DNA from: Psychrobacter sp. UBA3483
GTDB lineage: Bacteria; Pseudomonadota; Gammaproteobacteria; Pseudomonadales; Moraxellaceae
Direction: 5' to 3'
Length of the DNA stretch: 8,562 nucleotides
Assembly (NCBI RefSeq): GCF_002377905.1
Contig: NZ_DFQS01000062.1
Span: forward strand, 1 to 8,562
The notes under the pieces were generated by a model that was given only the letters and a program-made list of their open reading frames with translations, searched no databases and was not told the origin of the DNA. Shown in pieces: positions 1 through 6,854 of the stretch. The number at the start of each line of letters is the position of its first letter. The stretch's first letter is position 1. A program made the translations under genes and the position numbers.

Positions 1-16
1 AGGTCATCGTCAGCTC
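1..16 (+). rRNA. rrf: 3' end of a 5S rRNA gene (partial)
   Basis: The opening bases AGGTCATCGTCAGC match my memory of the 3' end of Moraxellaceae 5S rRNA, which closes with a GTCATCG(C/T)CAGC segment that pairs with a GCTG(A/G)CGA start to form helix I. A strong intrinsic terminator follows directly, as expected at the end of an rRNA operon. Only the tail is in the window, so the 5' partner strand cannot be checked and the exact 3' end is approximate. The identification is from recall, not alignment. Confidence 0.6.
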
Positions 17-30
17 TCTATTCCTGAATC

Positions 31-64
31 GCCCCTTAGCTTAATTGCTAAGGGGCTTTTCTTT
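31..64 (+). terminator. Rho-independent terminator (probably of the rRNA operon)
   Basis: There is a perfect 10-bp stem, GCCCCTTAGC at 31-40 and GCTAAGGGGC at 47-56, with a 6-base loop (TTAATT). It is followed by TTTTCTTT at 57-64. The T-rich tract lies only on the right, so it terminates plus-strand transcription arriving from the left of the window, consistent with the end of an rrn operon. Confidence 0.9.
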
Positions 65-132
65 GGGAGTGGGTTTTATAAAAAAATATCAATTGTAATA
101 ATGATGGCTCTGTCTACTATCATCTTGAGTAA

Positions 133-1287
133 TTACTCGGTCGCTGATTTGCTAAAAACCTCTTTTAAGCTAGTCGGTTCTTTGCGCTTAGCGTTATTAT
201 GCTCATGACGAGCCTTAGAAGAGGCCTGGTAAGCACGTAGTCGAGAATGTTGTATGACGCCAATAGGGCGATTGGCTTCGAGGCAGCGGAAAGTGGTAAA
301 GCTCAAATCTTCTATTGCCTGAAGGTTGCCGTCATCAGGCACGTCTTGGCAAGGTATCGTCAAGGTTGCGACCGTGACAAATGGAGCATCAGACTCTTTC
401 CATTCTTTGGTTAGCTGTTCAATAGGTTGTTTTTTGATATTACGACAAAGTTGAACTTGTACTTCAAATTGATAGTCATGTTCTTTAATTTCCTCAATGA
501 TAACTGGCCGAATCGCTTCGTCTTCGGTAAATAAGTGAATATTGGTACGTTTAATTTTATCCATTGACGCTTTGGTAGGGGTAACTCTGATTTTTGCCAT
601 ATAGTCTCCATGACGAAACGCGCCTTGGGAGAAATAATCGTATAACCAAGCGTTTTTAGGTGGAATGGTTGCTAACTTTCTGAAGGCGTTCAGTGAGCGC
701 AGACCTTCCATATCAGGGAATTCTTTACCGTATTTAGTCAACCAATGAAACACGAACCTGCCTTTACCCCGTAGACCATCTCCCAAATAACCATTCAAGC
801 CAAAATTTAATTTCGAAAGATAGGCGTAGTTTTTCAGGCTATTGGTGAAAAATATAGGACCATTGACTAACGCATAATCAAAAGTAGTACTATCTTCCTC
901 CCCTGGAGCCAGTTTTTTACCAGGCACGTCGAATATCTTAATAGCCAATCCTTGTCCTAATCCCAGTCTCCTATCTGCGCTAATTGCGGCGGCAGCATTA
1001 GAAAAGCGGATGACAGCATCATGAATGCCCGGCTTTGCATAAAGGCCTTGCGCGTATTCCTTAGGAATATCATCCAGTATTTCAAACTTAGCTTTTAGAC
1101 CACAATAGCTTTTGGCATGGACAGCGCGTACATGGTGATCAATGTCATTTAGCGCTTTGCTTTTTTTGACATAGAGACGAATATCGTTGGTAATCGTCTC
1201 TATGATTTCATGGTCTTCATCGCTCAAGGTAATATATTTCGGGTCATATTTGACATATCTGGGTTTAAACAGTTTTTTTAGCATCAT
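133..1287 (-). CDS. Small catalase-family haem protein (SrpA / y4iL-like)
   Basis: This 384-residue protein belongs to the haem-catalase superfamily but is much shorter than ordinary monofunctional catalases (about 480 residues or more), so it fits the small catalase-related group. Visible core residues are the distal His in VHAKSYCG (His57), the distal Asn in a VNGPIFF segment (Asn142, the counterpart of catalase GNNTPVFF), and the proximal haem ligand motif RxxxY (Arg349, Tyr353) in RLRAYQASSKAR. These suggest haem binding and hydrogen peroxide or organic peroxide chemistry; actual activity is inferred. No signal peptide is evident, so it is probably cytoplasmic. The start is one of two adjacent ATG codons; AGGTAG lies about 6 bases upstream as a modest ribosome site. 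No clear terminator is seen between its stop and the rRNA terminator. It is transcribed toward the rRNA operon and is probably monocistronic. Confidence 0.9.
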   Translation of the reverse strand: MMLKKLFKPRYVKYDPKYITLSDEDHEIIETITNDIRLYVKKSKALNDIDHHVRAVHAKSYCGLKAKFEILDDIPKEYAQGLYAKPGIHDAVIRFSNAAAAISADRRLGLGQGLAIKIFDVPGKKLAPGEEDSTTFDYALVNGPIFFTNSLKNYAYLSKLNFGLNGYLGDGLRGKGRFVFHWLTKYGKEFPDMEGLRSLNAFRKLATIPPKNAWLYDYFSQGAFRHGDYMAKIRVTPTKASMDKIKRTNIHLFTEDEAIRPVIIEEIKEHDYQFEVQVQLCRNIKKQPIEQLTKEWKESDAPFVTVATLTIPCQDVPDDGNLQAIEDLSFTTFRCLEANRPIGVIQHSRLRAYQASSKARHEHNNAKRKEPTSLKEVFSKSATE

Positions 1288-1594
1288 CAGCTACCTAGTA
1301 GTTATAAATTAGAATTTAATACCTTAATGATTTTACAAAAGTTTAGAAACGGTAGTTTAGGATAAGTAGTGACAATGTGTAACCATAGAGTGAGTAATAT
1401 ACATTGAAAAGCAATTTGCATATTAAGACAGTGAAGGTTATGCGGGGGTAATTACCATAAGTGGCTCAATCGGAGTTTTTTATGGCCAAAGATAAAATAC
1501 TATAATCAAAAGCCTACTTACGGGTTTGGCTTAAATTGCTAGACTGCTTTATAAGAGCGACATTTATTGTATATAAAAAAATGAGTAGGAAAAT
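1288..1594. promoter_or_regulatory. Divergent intergenic promoter region
   Basis: These 307 bases separate the minus-strand catalase-like gene from the plus-strand nucleotidase gene and must hold both promoters. A perfect 10-bp palindrome, GGTAATTACC, lies at 1447-1456. A TAAATT-AG-AATTTA palindrome at 1305-1318 sits 18 bases upstream of the catalase-like start. Either could be an operator, but nothing in the sequence names the regulator. No RNA gene or small ORF with a ribosome site was found here. Confidence 0.5.
1501..1506 (+). promoter_or_regulatory. Possible -10 box for the nucleotidase-rhomboid transcript
   Basis: A perfect TATAAT lies about 90 bases upstream of the nucleotidase start, but no good -35 hexamer is found at 16-18 bases spacing. 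An alternative promoter is TTGGCT at 1526-1531 with TATAAG at 1550-1555 (18-base spacer), nearer the gene. Neither is compelling alone. Confidence 0.3.
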
Positions 1595-2650
1595 ATGGCT
1601 GTAGATTTTACCAATACCTTAATTGTTGCGATATCAGCGACGGCTTTATTTGATTTGTCAGAATCTGAAAATCATCTGGTAGCGTTATTGCAGCAGCGAC
1701 CTCACGAAGCGATTAAAGAATTCCGCGATTATATGGCTGAACGTGAAAACGATCCGCTCAGCATCGGTGCCGGTTATCCGCTTATTAAAGCGTTGCTAAA
1801 TTTAAATAATTATTGCCATGATTGTGAAGGGCAGAGTTCAAGTATTGATACACCGCTGGTTGAAGTAGTGATTGTCTCAAAAAGTAGTCCGGATACGGGT
1901 ATTCAAGTGCTCAATGCGATTCGCGAGCATGGCTTAACCATTTCGCGCTCGGCGTTTATCTCTGGAAGCCCTATTGCCCCTTATATTAAAGATTTTAATG
2001 TGGATTTGTTTTTGACCACCAATCGTGATGATGCGCAGCAGGTGGCAGATGCCAATATTTGTGCTTGTGCGATATTGGATGCCACTCCGGTCAATACTTA
2101 TGAGCTTGATACGCAGCAGCTACGTATTGCTTTTGATGGCGATGCGGTGTTATTTGATGATTCAGGTGAGCTACTTTATAAGCAAAAAGGCTTGCGCGCT
2201 TTTCATGAGCGTGAAGCCAAAATGCGTGACTTGCCCATAGAAAAAGGCCCTTATGCCGAGCTGTTGATTAAGCTGTCAAAAATGCAGGAGCGTTTGCCTG
2301 CAAGATTGCATACGTCTCCTATGAAGATAGCTTTGGTTACGGCCCGAAATGCCCCTGCCGACTTGCGTGCTATTAAAACGCTACGTGATTGGGGTGTCGA
2401 TCTCGATATGGCATTTTTTTTGGGCGGACTTGAAAAGACGGCCGTATTAAAAACTTTTGCGCCACACATCTTTTTTGATGATTCGGTTAAACATATTGAT
2501 GCGGCGCGTGATTTTATGCCAACGGCGTTGGTTCCTTATCATTCGACCTCATTGCTGCATGCTAAGAGTGTATTAACGGCAGAAGAGGACACCTCATCAT
2601 TGTCATTTAAGCCTGTGAAAAGCGCATTGTCTTCTGTGAGCGAGCAATAG
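1595..2650 (+). CDS. Cytosolic 5'-nucleotidase, NT5C1 (cN-I) type
   Basis: This 351-residue enzyme should hydrolyse nucleoside 5'-monophosphates (AMP is the main substrate of characterised cN-I enzymes) to nucleoside and phosphate in the cytoplasm. It carries haloacid-dehalogenase-fold motifs in order: IAFDGDAVLFDD with the catalytic pair Asp181/Asp183, LVTAR with Thr249, a GGLEKTAVL segment with Lys281, and IFFDD with Asp295/Asp296 for magnesium. The spacing and wording closely match my memory of vertebrate NT5C1A (FDGDAVLF, LVTAR, PHIFFDD). The region before residue 175 also resembles the family, and its length is near that of the vertebrate enzymes, so it looks complete. The start at 1595 is supported by AGGA at 1587-1590, 4 bases upstream; an earlier ATG at 1581 is out of frame. 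The rhomboid gene follows after 41 bases on the same strand. A role in nucleotide salvage is inferred. Confidence 0.9.
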   Translation: MAVDFTNTLIVAISATALFDLSESENHLVALLQQRPHEAIKEFRDYMAERENDPLSIGAGYPLIKALLNLNNYCHDCEGQSSSIDTPLVEVVIVSKSSPDTGIQVLNAIREHGLTISRSAFISGSPIAPYIKDFNVDLFLTTNRDDAQQVADANICACAILDATPVNTYELDTQQLRIAFDGDAVLFDDSGELLYKQKGLRAFHEREAKMRDLPIEKGPYAELLIKLSKMQERLPARLHTSPMKIALVTARNAPADLRAIKTLRDWGVDLDMAFFLGGLEKTAVLKTFAPHIFFDDSVKHIDAARDFMPTALVPYHSTSLLHAKSVLTAEEDTSSLSFKPVKSALSSVSEQ

Positions 2651-2691
2651 GGTTTTAATAACCTTCAAAGGTTTAAAAGATAAGGTTTGTT

Positions 2692-3297
2692 ATGAAGTGG
2701 CAGCAATTATTTAGCTTAACAACGCGCAGAATTAAGCAAGTTTTTGGCTTATATGTGTTTGTTCTTATACCGATATGGGGCATGTTTTTTCTCAACGAAA
2801 CGCTGCTTTTCGGGCTATGGAATATTTTCGGTATTGTGCCACGTGCGCTAGATTTAGGCAGTATGATTGGGGTGTTTGCGTCATGGACGATGCATGGCAA
2901 TTTTTCTCACTTACTTGGCAATACGTTGACGTTATTACAAATTTTATTTTTGTTCGGACTCTTTGAAAATAATGCTTATCGTACGGTAATTAAATTGATC
3001 GTGGCGTCAGGATTGGCGACTTGGATTATCGGTTCGCCGTTGTCGATTCATATCGGCGCGTCAGGGCTATGTTTTGCGATGCTGGGTTACATGATAGGCG
3101 GAGCAGTATTTGCGCGGCGCTGGGGTTATCTGCTTGCTTGCATCGTTATGGGCACCGGCTATTGGTTGACCATCAAACAAGGCTTGATGCCACAGCAAGG
3201 CATCTCATTTGCGGCGCATTTTGGTGGTCTATGCGCCGGCGTATTAGTGGGAGCAAACTCAAAGCATGCTTATACCAGTATCAACACGCGTTATTAA
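2692..3297 (+). CDS. Rhomboid-family intramembrane serine protease
   Basis: This is a 201-residue inner-membrane protein that should cleave transmembrane segments of other membrane proteins. The catalytic dyad is intact: Ser124 in the GASG motif (IGASGLCF) and His176 in FAAHFGG. The oxyanion-side HxxxN motif is present as His73 and Asn77 in HGNFSHLLGNT. About six hydrophobic helices are visible, giving the minimal six-helix bacterial core with little extra domain. The start is backed by TAAGG at 2681-2685, 6 bases upstream. It lies 41 bases after the nucleotidase gene and is probably co-transcribed. The gap contains overlapping GGTT/AACC/GGTT arms (2651-2673) that could form small alternative hairpins but no U-tract terminator. 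Its natural substrate cannot be deduced. The gene ends within the stop codon of the convergent gene. Confidence 0.92.
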   Translation: MKWQQLFSLTTRRIKQVFGLYVFVLIPIWGMFFLNETLLFGLWNIFGIVPRALDLGSMIGVFASWTMHGNFSHLLGNTLTLLQILFLFGLFENNAYRTVIKLIVASGLATWIIGSPLSIHIGASGLCFAMLGYMIGGAVFARRWGYLLACIVMGTGYWLTIKQGLMPQQGISFAAHFGGLCAGVLVGANSKHAYTSINTRY

Positions 3298-3839
3298 CTT
3301 TTATTGATACAGACGTTGATATATAACGGGTCATTTTTTTCTAATGGCCGCCATTTAGTGGTTTGCTTCACATGCTCATCAATGCTCAGCTTACTATCCT
3401 TTTCTTGCAATACATAATCGGCGCGAGCAGGGTCAGCACAGTCAATAACTTGCTGTACTTGCTGCACACTTCGACGTCGCTCAAACAAATATAAATTCAC
3501 CAAGTAAATATCTGGATTATCTGCATTGGCGCGAGCGTGTCCGCTATCAGCGGCGATGAAGCGAAAAGTTTGTGGTTTGATATATGACCAAGGACGAAAC
3601 CAAGTGCTCTGTTCGACTTTTTTCACCACATGCACGCCGTTAGGTAGCTGCGCAGTTTGCTGCTCGAACCAACTATATTCTTGGTTGATTTGAAAGCCAA
3701 AGATACCAATCGCCCCAAATAATGGAATCAGCCATCTTGGGGCCTTTTTTCCTGCAAGTTTGCTGAGGTGAGTTATGATTAATGCTATCCCAGCCATACC
3801 AAATCCGGCAGCTATGGTAGCGATAAACTCAAAAAGCAT
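3294..3839 (-). CDS. Uncharacterised two-helix membrane protein with a soluble C-terminal domain
   Basis: I do not recognise the family. The frame stays open back to a GTG at 3902, but the better start is the ATG at 3839, which has AAGGA 8 bases upstream; this gives 181 residues. The upstream GTG lies inside the terminator of the symporter gene and has no ribosome site. From the 3839 start, residues 5-26 and about 36-52 are hydrophobic helices joined by a basic loop (KLAGKKAPR). By the positive-inside rule, residues 53-181 would be periplasmic. That domain holds an aromatic, Pro-rich stretch, WFRPWSYIKPQTFRF (80-94), and two cysteines (134 and 177) that could pair if exported. I have a vague recollection of similar hypothetical proteins in Acinetobacter. 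The stop codon overlaps the rhomboid stop. No clear promoter is seen, so read-through past the terminator is possible. Confidence 0.75.
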   Translation of the reverse strand: MLFEFIATIAAGFGMAGIALIITHLSKLAGKKAPRWLIPLFGAIGIFGFQINQEYSWFEQQTAQLPNGVHVVKKVEQSTWFRPWSYIKPQTFRFIAADSGHARANADNPDIYLVNLYLFERRRSVQQVQQVIDCADPARADYVLQEKDSKLSIDEHVKQTTKWRPLEKNDPLYINVCINKS

Positions 3840-3891
3840 AAAATTTTTCCTTAACGCCATCAGCGCATTTAAAACCAATTCATAAAGAGAT

Positions 3892-3931
3892 AAAAAAATC
3901 ACTCACAAGCAGCTGCTGCCGGTGAGTGATT
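3892..3931 (-). terminator. Rho-independent terminator of the symporter operon
   Basis: Read on the minus strand, AATCACTCAC (3931-3922) pairs perfectly over 10 bp with GTGAGTGATT (3906-3897). The 15-base loop contains a further self-complementary AGCAGCTGCT. The stem runs directly into seven T residues (3898-3892, overlapping the stem end). It lies 34 bases past the stop of the large symporter gene. The plus-strand side has no T-tract, so it acts in one direction only. Confidence 0.9.
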
Positions 3932-3965
3932 AGATTACAAATAATAGCACACAACATCGTCTAGA

Positions 3966-5834
3966 TTAGTGATCGATTGCGCCGCCAGCTCCGCGTGGAG
4001 AACGAACACTTTCAACCAATTCTTGGATATGTGCTGGTGGTGGCGCAGTCGCATAAGAAACGGCGAATGCCACGATAAAGTTCAATAATGCACCAACCGC
4101 ACCAAATGATAGTGGTGAGATACCGAACAACCAGTATTCTTCTGTATCAGGGAAGCTTGCTGTACCACTGATAAAGAACCAGCCTTTAAAGATAAAGATA
4201 TAAACCAAGATGCTAACTAAGCCCGTTAACATACCAGCGATAGCGCCAAGGTTGTTAATACGTTTTGAGAAAATACCCATCATCAGTGCAGGGAACAGTG
4301 AAGCGCCTGCAATACCAAAGGCTAATGCAACGACCTGTGCTGCAAATCCTGGCGGGTTAATACCAAGCCATGTCGCAACCACAATCGCAATTGCCATCGT
4401 AATACGGGCTACTTTTAGCTCGCCTGCATCGGTAATGTTTGGATTTAAGTTACGTTTAATCAAGTCATGACTGATTGCTGATGAGATAGCAAGTAGTAGA
4501 CCAGCTGCCGTTGAAAGCGCTGCTGCCAAACCACCGGCGGCGATAAGACCGATAACCCAACCTGGTAGCTGTGCAATTTCTGGGTTAGCCAATACTAAGA
4601 TATCAGCGTTGACATCAAGCTCATTACCTTCCCAGCCTCTGTCGACAAAGATACCATCACGCTCTAAAGCATGCTCAGCTTTTGCTTTTTCAACTGCAGC
4701 CGTCGTTGCAGCAACATCACCGCCGTCAGTAGTGGCAGCCGCTGCTGCTAGCTCCGCCGCACCAAGTCCGCTATCGCTATAGAACTGGATACGACCATCA
4801 TTATTTAAATCGTTATATTTAATAAGACCCGTTTCTTCCCACGTTCTCATCCAGTCTGGACGTTGATCGTAATCGATCGCAGGCTCTTCAACACCTTGTG
4901 GATAGATAGTATCGATTAGGTTTAGACGCGCCATTGCACCTACTGCAGGGGCAGTGAAGTATAGTAGCGAGATGAAAACCAATGTCCAACCAGCCGTCCA
5001 GCGCGCATCCGCAACTTTAGGAACGGTGAAAAAGCGAATGATAACGTGCGGTAGACCCGCTGTACCAATCATCAGTGATAAAGTGAATAGCACCATGTTT
5101 AGCTTGTTTGGCACGTCAGCAGTATAAGCGGTAAAGCCCAAGTCAACGACGATTTGATCAAGCTTAGCTAAGATAGGAATACCGGCTTCCACATGGTTTG
5201 AGAACAAGCCAAGACCCGGAATCGGATTACCCGTCAATTCAAGTGAAATAAAGACTGCAGGAATGGTATAAGCAATCATCAGAACCACATACTGCGCAAC
5301 CTGCGTGTAAGTAATCCCTTTCATACCACCAAGTACGGCATAGAAGAAGACGACGACCGCGGCAATAATCAGACCGGTAGTATTATCCACTTCTAAGAAG
5401 CGTGAGAATGCCACCCCAGCGCCGGTCATCTGACCGATAACATAAGTGGTTGAGGCAATAATCAAACAAACCACAGCAATCATAGCCGCGGTCTTAGAAT
5501 AAAAACGGTCGCCAATAAAATCTGGAACCGTGAACTTACCAAATTTACGTAGGTAAGGGGCTAGAAGCATGGCCAGTAGAACGTAACCACCCGTCCAACC
5601 CATCAAATACGTTGATGCCGCGTAACCACCAGTAGCAATAATACCTGCCATCGAGATAAATGACGCCGCACTCATCCAGTCAGCAGCCGTTGCCATACCG
5701 TTTACTACTGGATGCACACCGCCGCCAGCAACATAAAATTCACTGGTTGAACCTGCACGTGCCCACCATGCAATACCGAAGTATAAAGCGAAAGATAGAC
5801 CTACAAAAATAATATTAATCGTAAATTGACTCAT
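3966..5834 (-). CDS. Sodium:solute symporter large subunit (SSS family, ActP-like, VC_2705-type)
   Basis: This 622-residue transporter should couple sodium entry to uptake of a small organic solute across the inner membrane. Acetate or a related short carboxylate is the usual guess, but substrate is not shown by sequence. About 13 hydrophobic helices are visible, starting with residues 5-27. The family core motif AAGGLAAALSTAAGLLL (432-448) contains the Ser-Thr pair (441/442) expected at a sodium site. It is longer than E. coli ActP (about 550) because of a hydrophilic insert at about 310-423. That insert includes an EF-hand-like DLNNDGRI loop (342-349) and an alanine-rich stretch (about 357-390). 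The gene begins 4 bases after the small-subunit gene, with GAGGA 8 bases before its ATG inside that gene's end. The pairing with a DUF4212 protein is the hallmark of the VC_2705-type subfamily. A strong terminator follows. Confidence 0.9.
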   Translation of the reverse strand: MSQFTINIIFVGLSFALYFGIAWWARAGSTSEFYVAGGGVHPVVNGMATAADWMSAASFISMAGIIATGGYAASTYLMGWTGGYVLLAMLLAPYLRKFGKFTVPDFIGDRFYSKTAAMIAVVCLIIASTTYVIGQMTGAGVAFSRFLEVDNTTGLIIAAVVVFFYAVLGGMKGITYTQVAQYVVLMIAYTIPAVFISLELTGNPIPGLGLFSNHVEAGIPILAKLDQIVVDLGFTAYTADVPNKLNMVLFTLSLMIGTAGLPHVIIRFFTVPKVADARWTAGWTLVFISLLYFTAPAVGAMARLNLIDTIYPQGVEEPAIDYDQRPDWMRTWEETGLIKYNDLNNDGRIQFYSDSGLGAAELAAAAATTDGGDVAATTAAVEKAKAEHALERDGIFVDRGWEGNELDVNADILVLANPEIAQLPGWVIGLIAAGGLAAALSTAAGLLLAISSAISHDLIKRNLNPNITDAGELKVARITMAIAIVVATWLGINPPGFAAQVVALAFGIAGASLFPALMMGIFSKRINNLGAIAGMLTGLVSILVYIFIFKGWFFISGTASFPDTEEYWLFGISPLSFGAVGALLNFIVAFAVSYATAPPPAHIQELVESVRSPRGAGGAIDH

Positions 5835-5838
5835 AGGG

Positions 5839-6099
5839 CTAATCCTCGTCTACACCATATTGTTTATCTAACTTATTCATACGCCACGCGTAGAAGAAAA
5901 TTAAAATGATAAATACGCCAATGGAACCTTGCTGAGCGAACCAAAATCCTAGGTCAGTTCCACCTATTCGAATACCTGTTAATAATGGACGAAATAAGAT
6001 ACCGAAACCGTAAGAACAGAGGGCCCAAATAACGAGGCAACCTATAATGAGACGGATATTGGCACGCCAATAACCGGATGGATCGTTGTGGTTTTCCAT
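5839..6099 (-). CDS. DUF4212 putative sodium:solute symporter small subunit
   Basis: This 86-residue protein has two hydrophobic helices (about 15-37 and 51-70) flanked by charged ends. The YWRANIRLI start, the central GFWFAQQGSI segment and the FFYAWRMNKLD end match my memory of the DUF4212 family, proposed small partners of SSS symporters. The partner gene follows after only 4 bases on the same strand, so the two are surely co-transcribed and probably translationally coupled. The start has a strong ribosome site, AAGGAG, 7 bases upstream of the ATG. Whether it is needed for transport, assembly or stability is not known from sequence. Confidence 0.9.
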   Translation of the reverse strand: MENHNDPSGYWRANIRLIIGCLVIWALCSYGFGILFRPLLTGIRIGGTDLGFWFAQQGSIGVFIILIFFYAWRMNKLDKQYGVDED

Positions 6100-6162
6100 A
6101 GGACAACTCCTTTTGTCTTGCCTAAAAACATAATATTTGATTTGAGCTTAATGAGTTATTCT

Positions 6163-6212
6163 TGTCTATCGCCTCAAGCGACATTGTGTCTATAAAAAAC
6201 ATTCCATAGACA
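6163..6212. repeat. Clustered TGTCTAT motifs, including an inverted pair
   Basis: TGTCTAT occurs at 6163-6169 and 6187-6193. Its complement ATAGACA at 6206-6212 forms a 7-bp inverted repeat with the second copy across a 12-base spacer. A further direct copy lies at 6562-6568. The cluster is about 65-110 bases upstream of the small-subunit start on the minus strand, a place where a regulator could bind. This was noticed after the fact and no binding protein is known. Confidence 0.35.
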
Positions 6213-6513
6213 ATTCATACAAAATGACTCAACAGCTTAGCTGAAAAAATATGCGCAAATGAAAAATGATAAAAACCAAATACTAAAACGTGAATCAATC
6301 ATAAAGCGATTTAACAGTCATTTATTGCTACATTAAGCTTTTGACAGCGGTACTTTAAAAGCTGGCTTAACAAAATAAACAACATCATAAATGCTAGGGT
6401 TTTTTAAGAGTGTCTTGCAGAAAAAAAGGGGATTTATCGAGGAAAAACGACGAAGGTCAACAATCCGCTGTTTTTTACGATCCCGTCTTCCTGACAAGAG
6501 TCTTAAAGTTGTT

Positions 6514-6588
6514 AATACGCTAGTCATTCATGCCAATAAGTCAATATCAACCGAACGCTAATGTCTATAAAATCCAATCTAGCGTATT
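6514..6588. repeat. 10-bp perfect inverted repeat with 55-base spacer
   Basis: AATACGCTAG at 6514-6523 is the exact reverse complement of CTAGCGTATT at 6579-6588. The match stops abruptly on both sides. It may be regulatory, a remnant of a small mobile element, or chance in AT-rich sequence. Confidence 0.4.
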
Positions 6589-6848
6589 TAAAAAGCTTGT
6601 TAGCAAGAGAGTAGACTTCTATAAATGCTTACAGCATTCAATATTACTGAAATCGTACGTTAAATGTCTAACTAATGCTACTGCTTTGTTACATTCTTCA
6701 TTCTATAGGAGTTCAATAGTAAGTAACATTTATTTCAGAAATAGACTTTCTAAATTAATAACCAAATTTGATAGTAGCCTGTGTCTTAATCTCTATAAAA
6801 TGCACACGGCATCTTATTAGTAGAGGGTTTGAGCAAAATTAAGGGCTG

Positions 6849-6854
6849 TATAAT
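6849..6854 (+). promoter_or_regulatory. Possible -10 box for the alanine/glycine symporter gene
   Basis: A perfect TATAAT preceded by TG lies 61 bases upstream of the ATG. The only -35-like element, TTGAGC at 6829-6834, is just 14 bases away, which is too close for a standard sigma-70 promoter. The start would have to rely on the strong -10 or an activator. Confidence 0.35.

Noticed and set aside
411..611. Second-frame open reading frame inside the catalase-like gene
   Set aside because: It is wholly within a well-supported gene on the same strand and has no motif of its own; a shadow frame.
3840..3902. N-terminal extension of the unknown membrane protein from the GTG at 3902
   Set aside because: It lies in the terminator of the upstream operon and lacks a ribosome site; the ATG at 3839 is better supported.
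6421..6467. Minus-strand terminator implying a small RNA
   Set aside because: The stem is only about 5 bp (GGATT/AATCC) with a long loop, though a seven-T tract follows. It is too weak to call without transcript data.
6333..6527. Minus-strand 64-codon open frame
   Set aside because: No ribosome site upstream and no recognisable motif; its sequence overlaps palindromic and homopolymer elements.
6530..6820. Plus-strand 96-codon open frame in the long intergenic region
   Set aside because: No ribosome site before the ATG, composition like random AT-rich DNA, and no recognisable domain. It also spans half of an inverted repeat.
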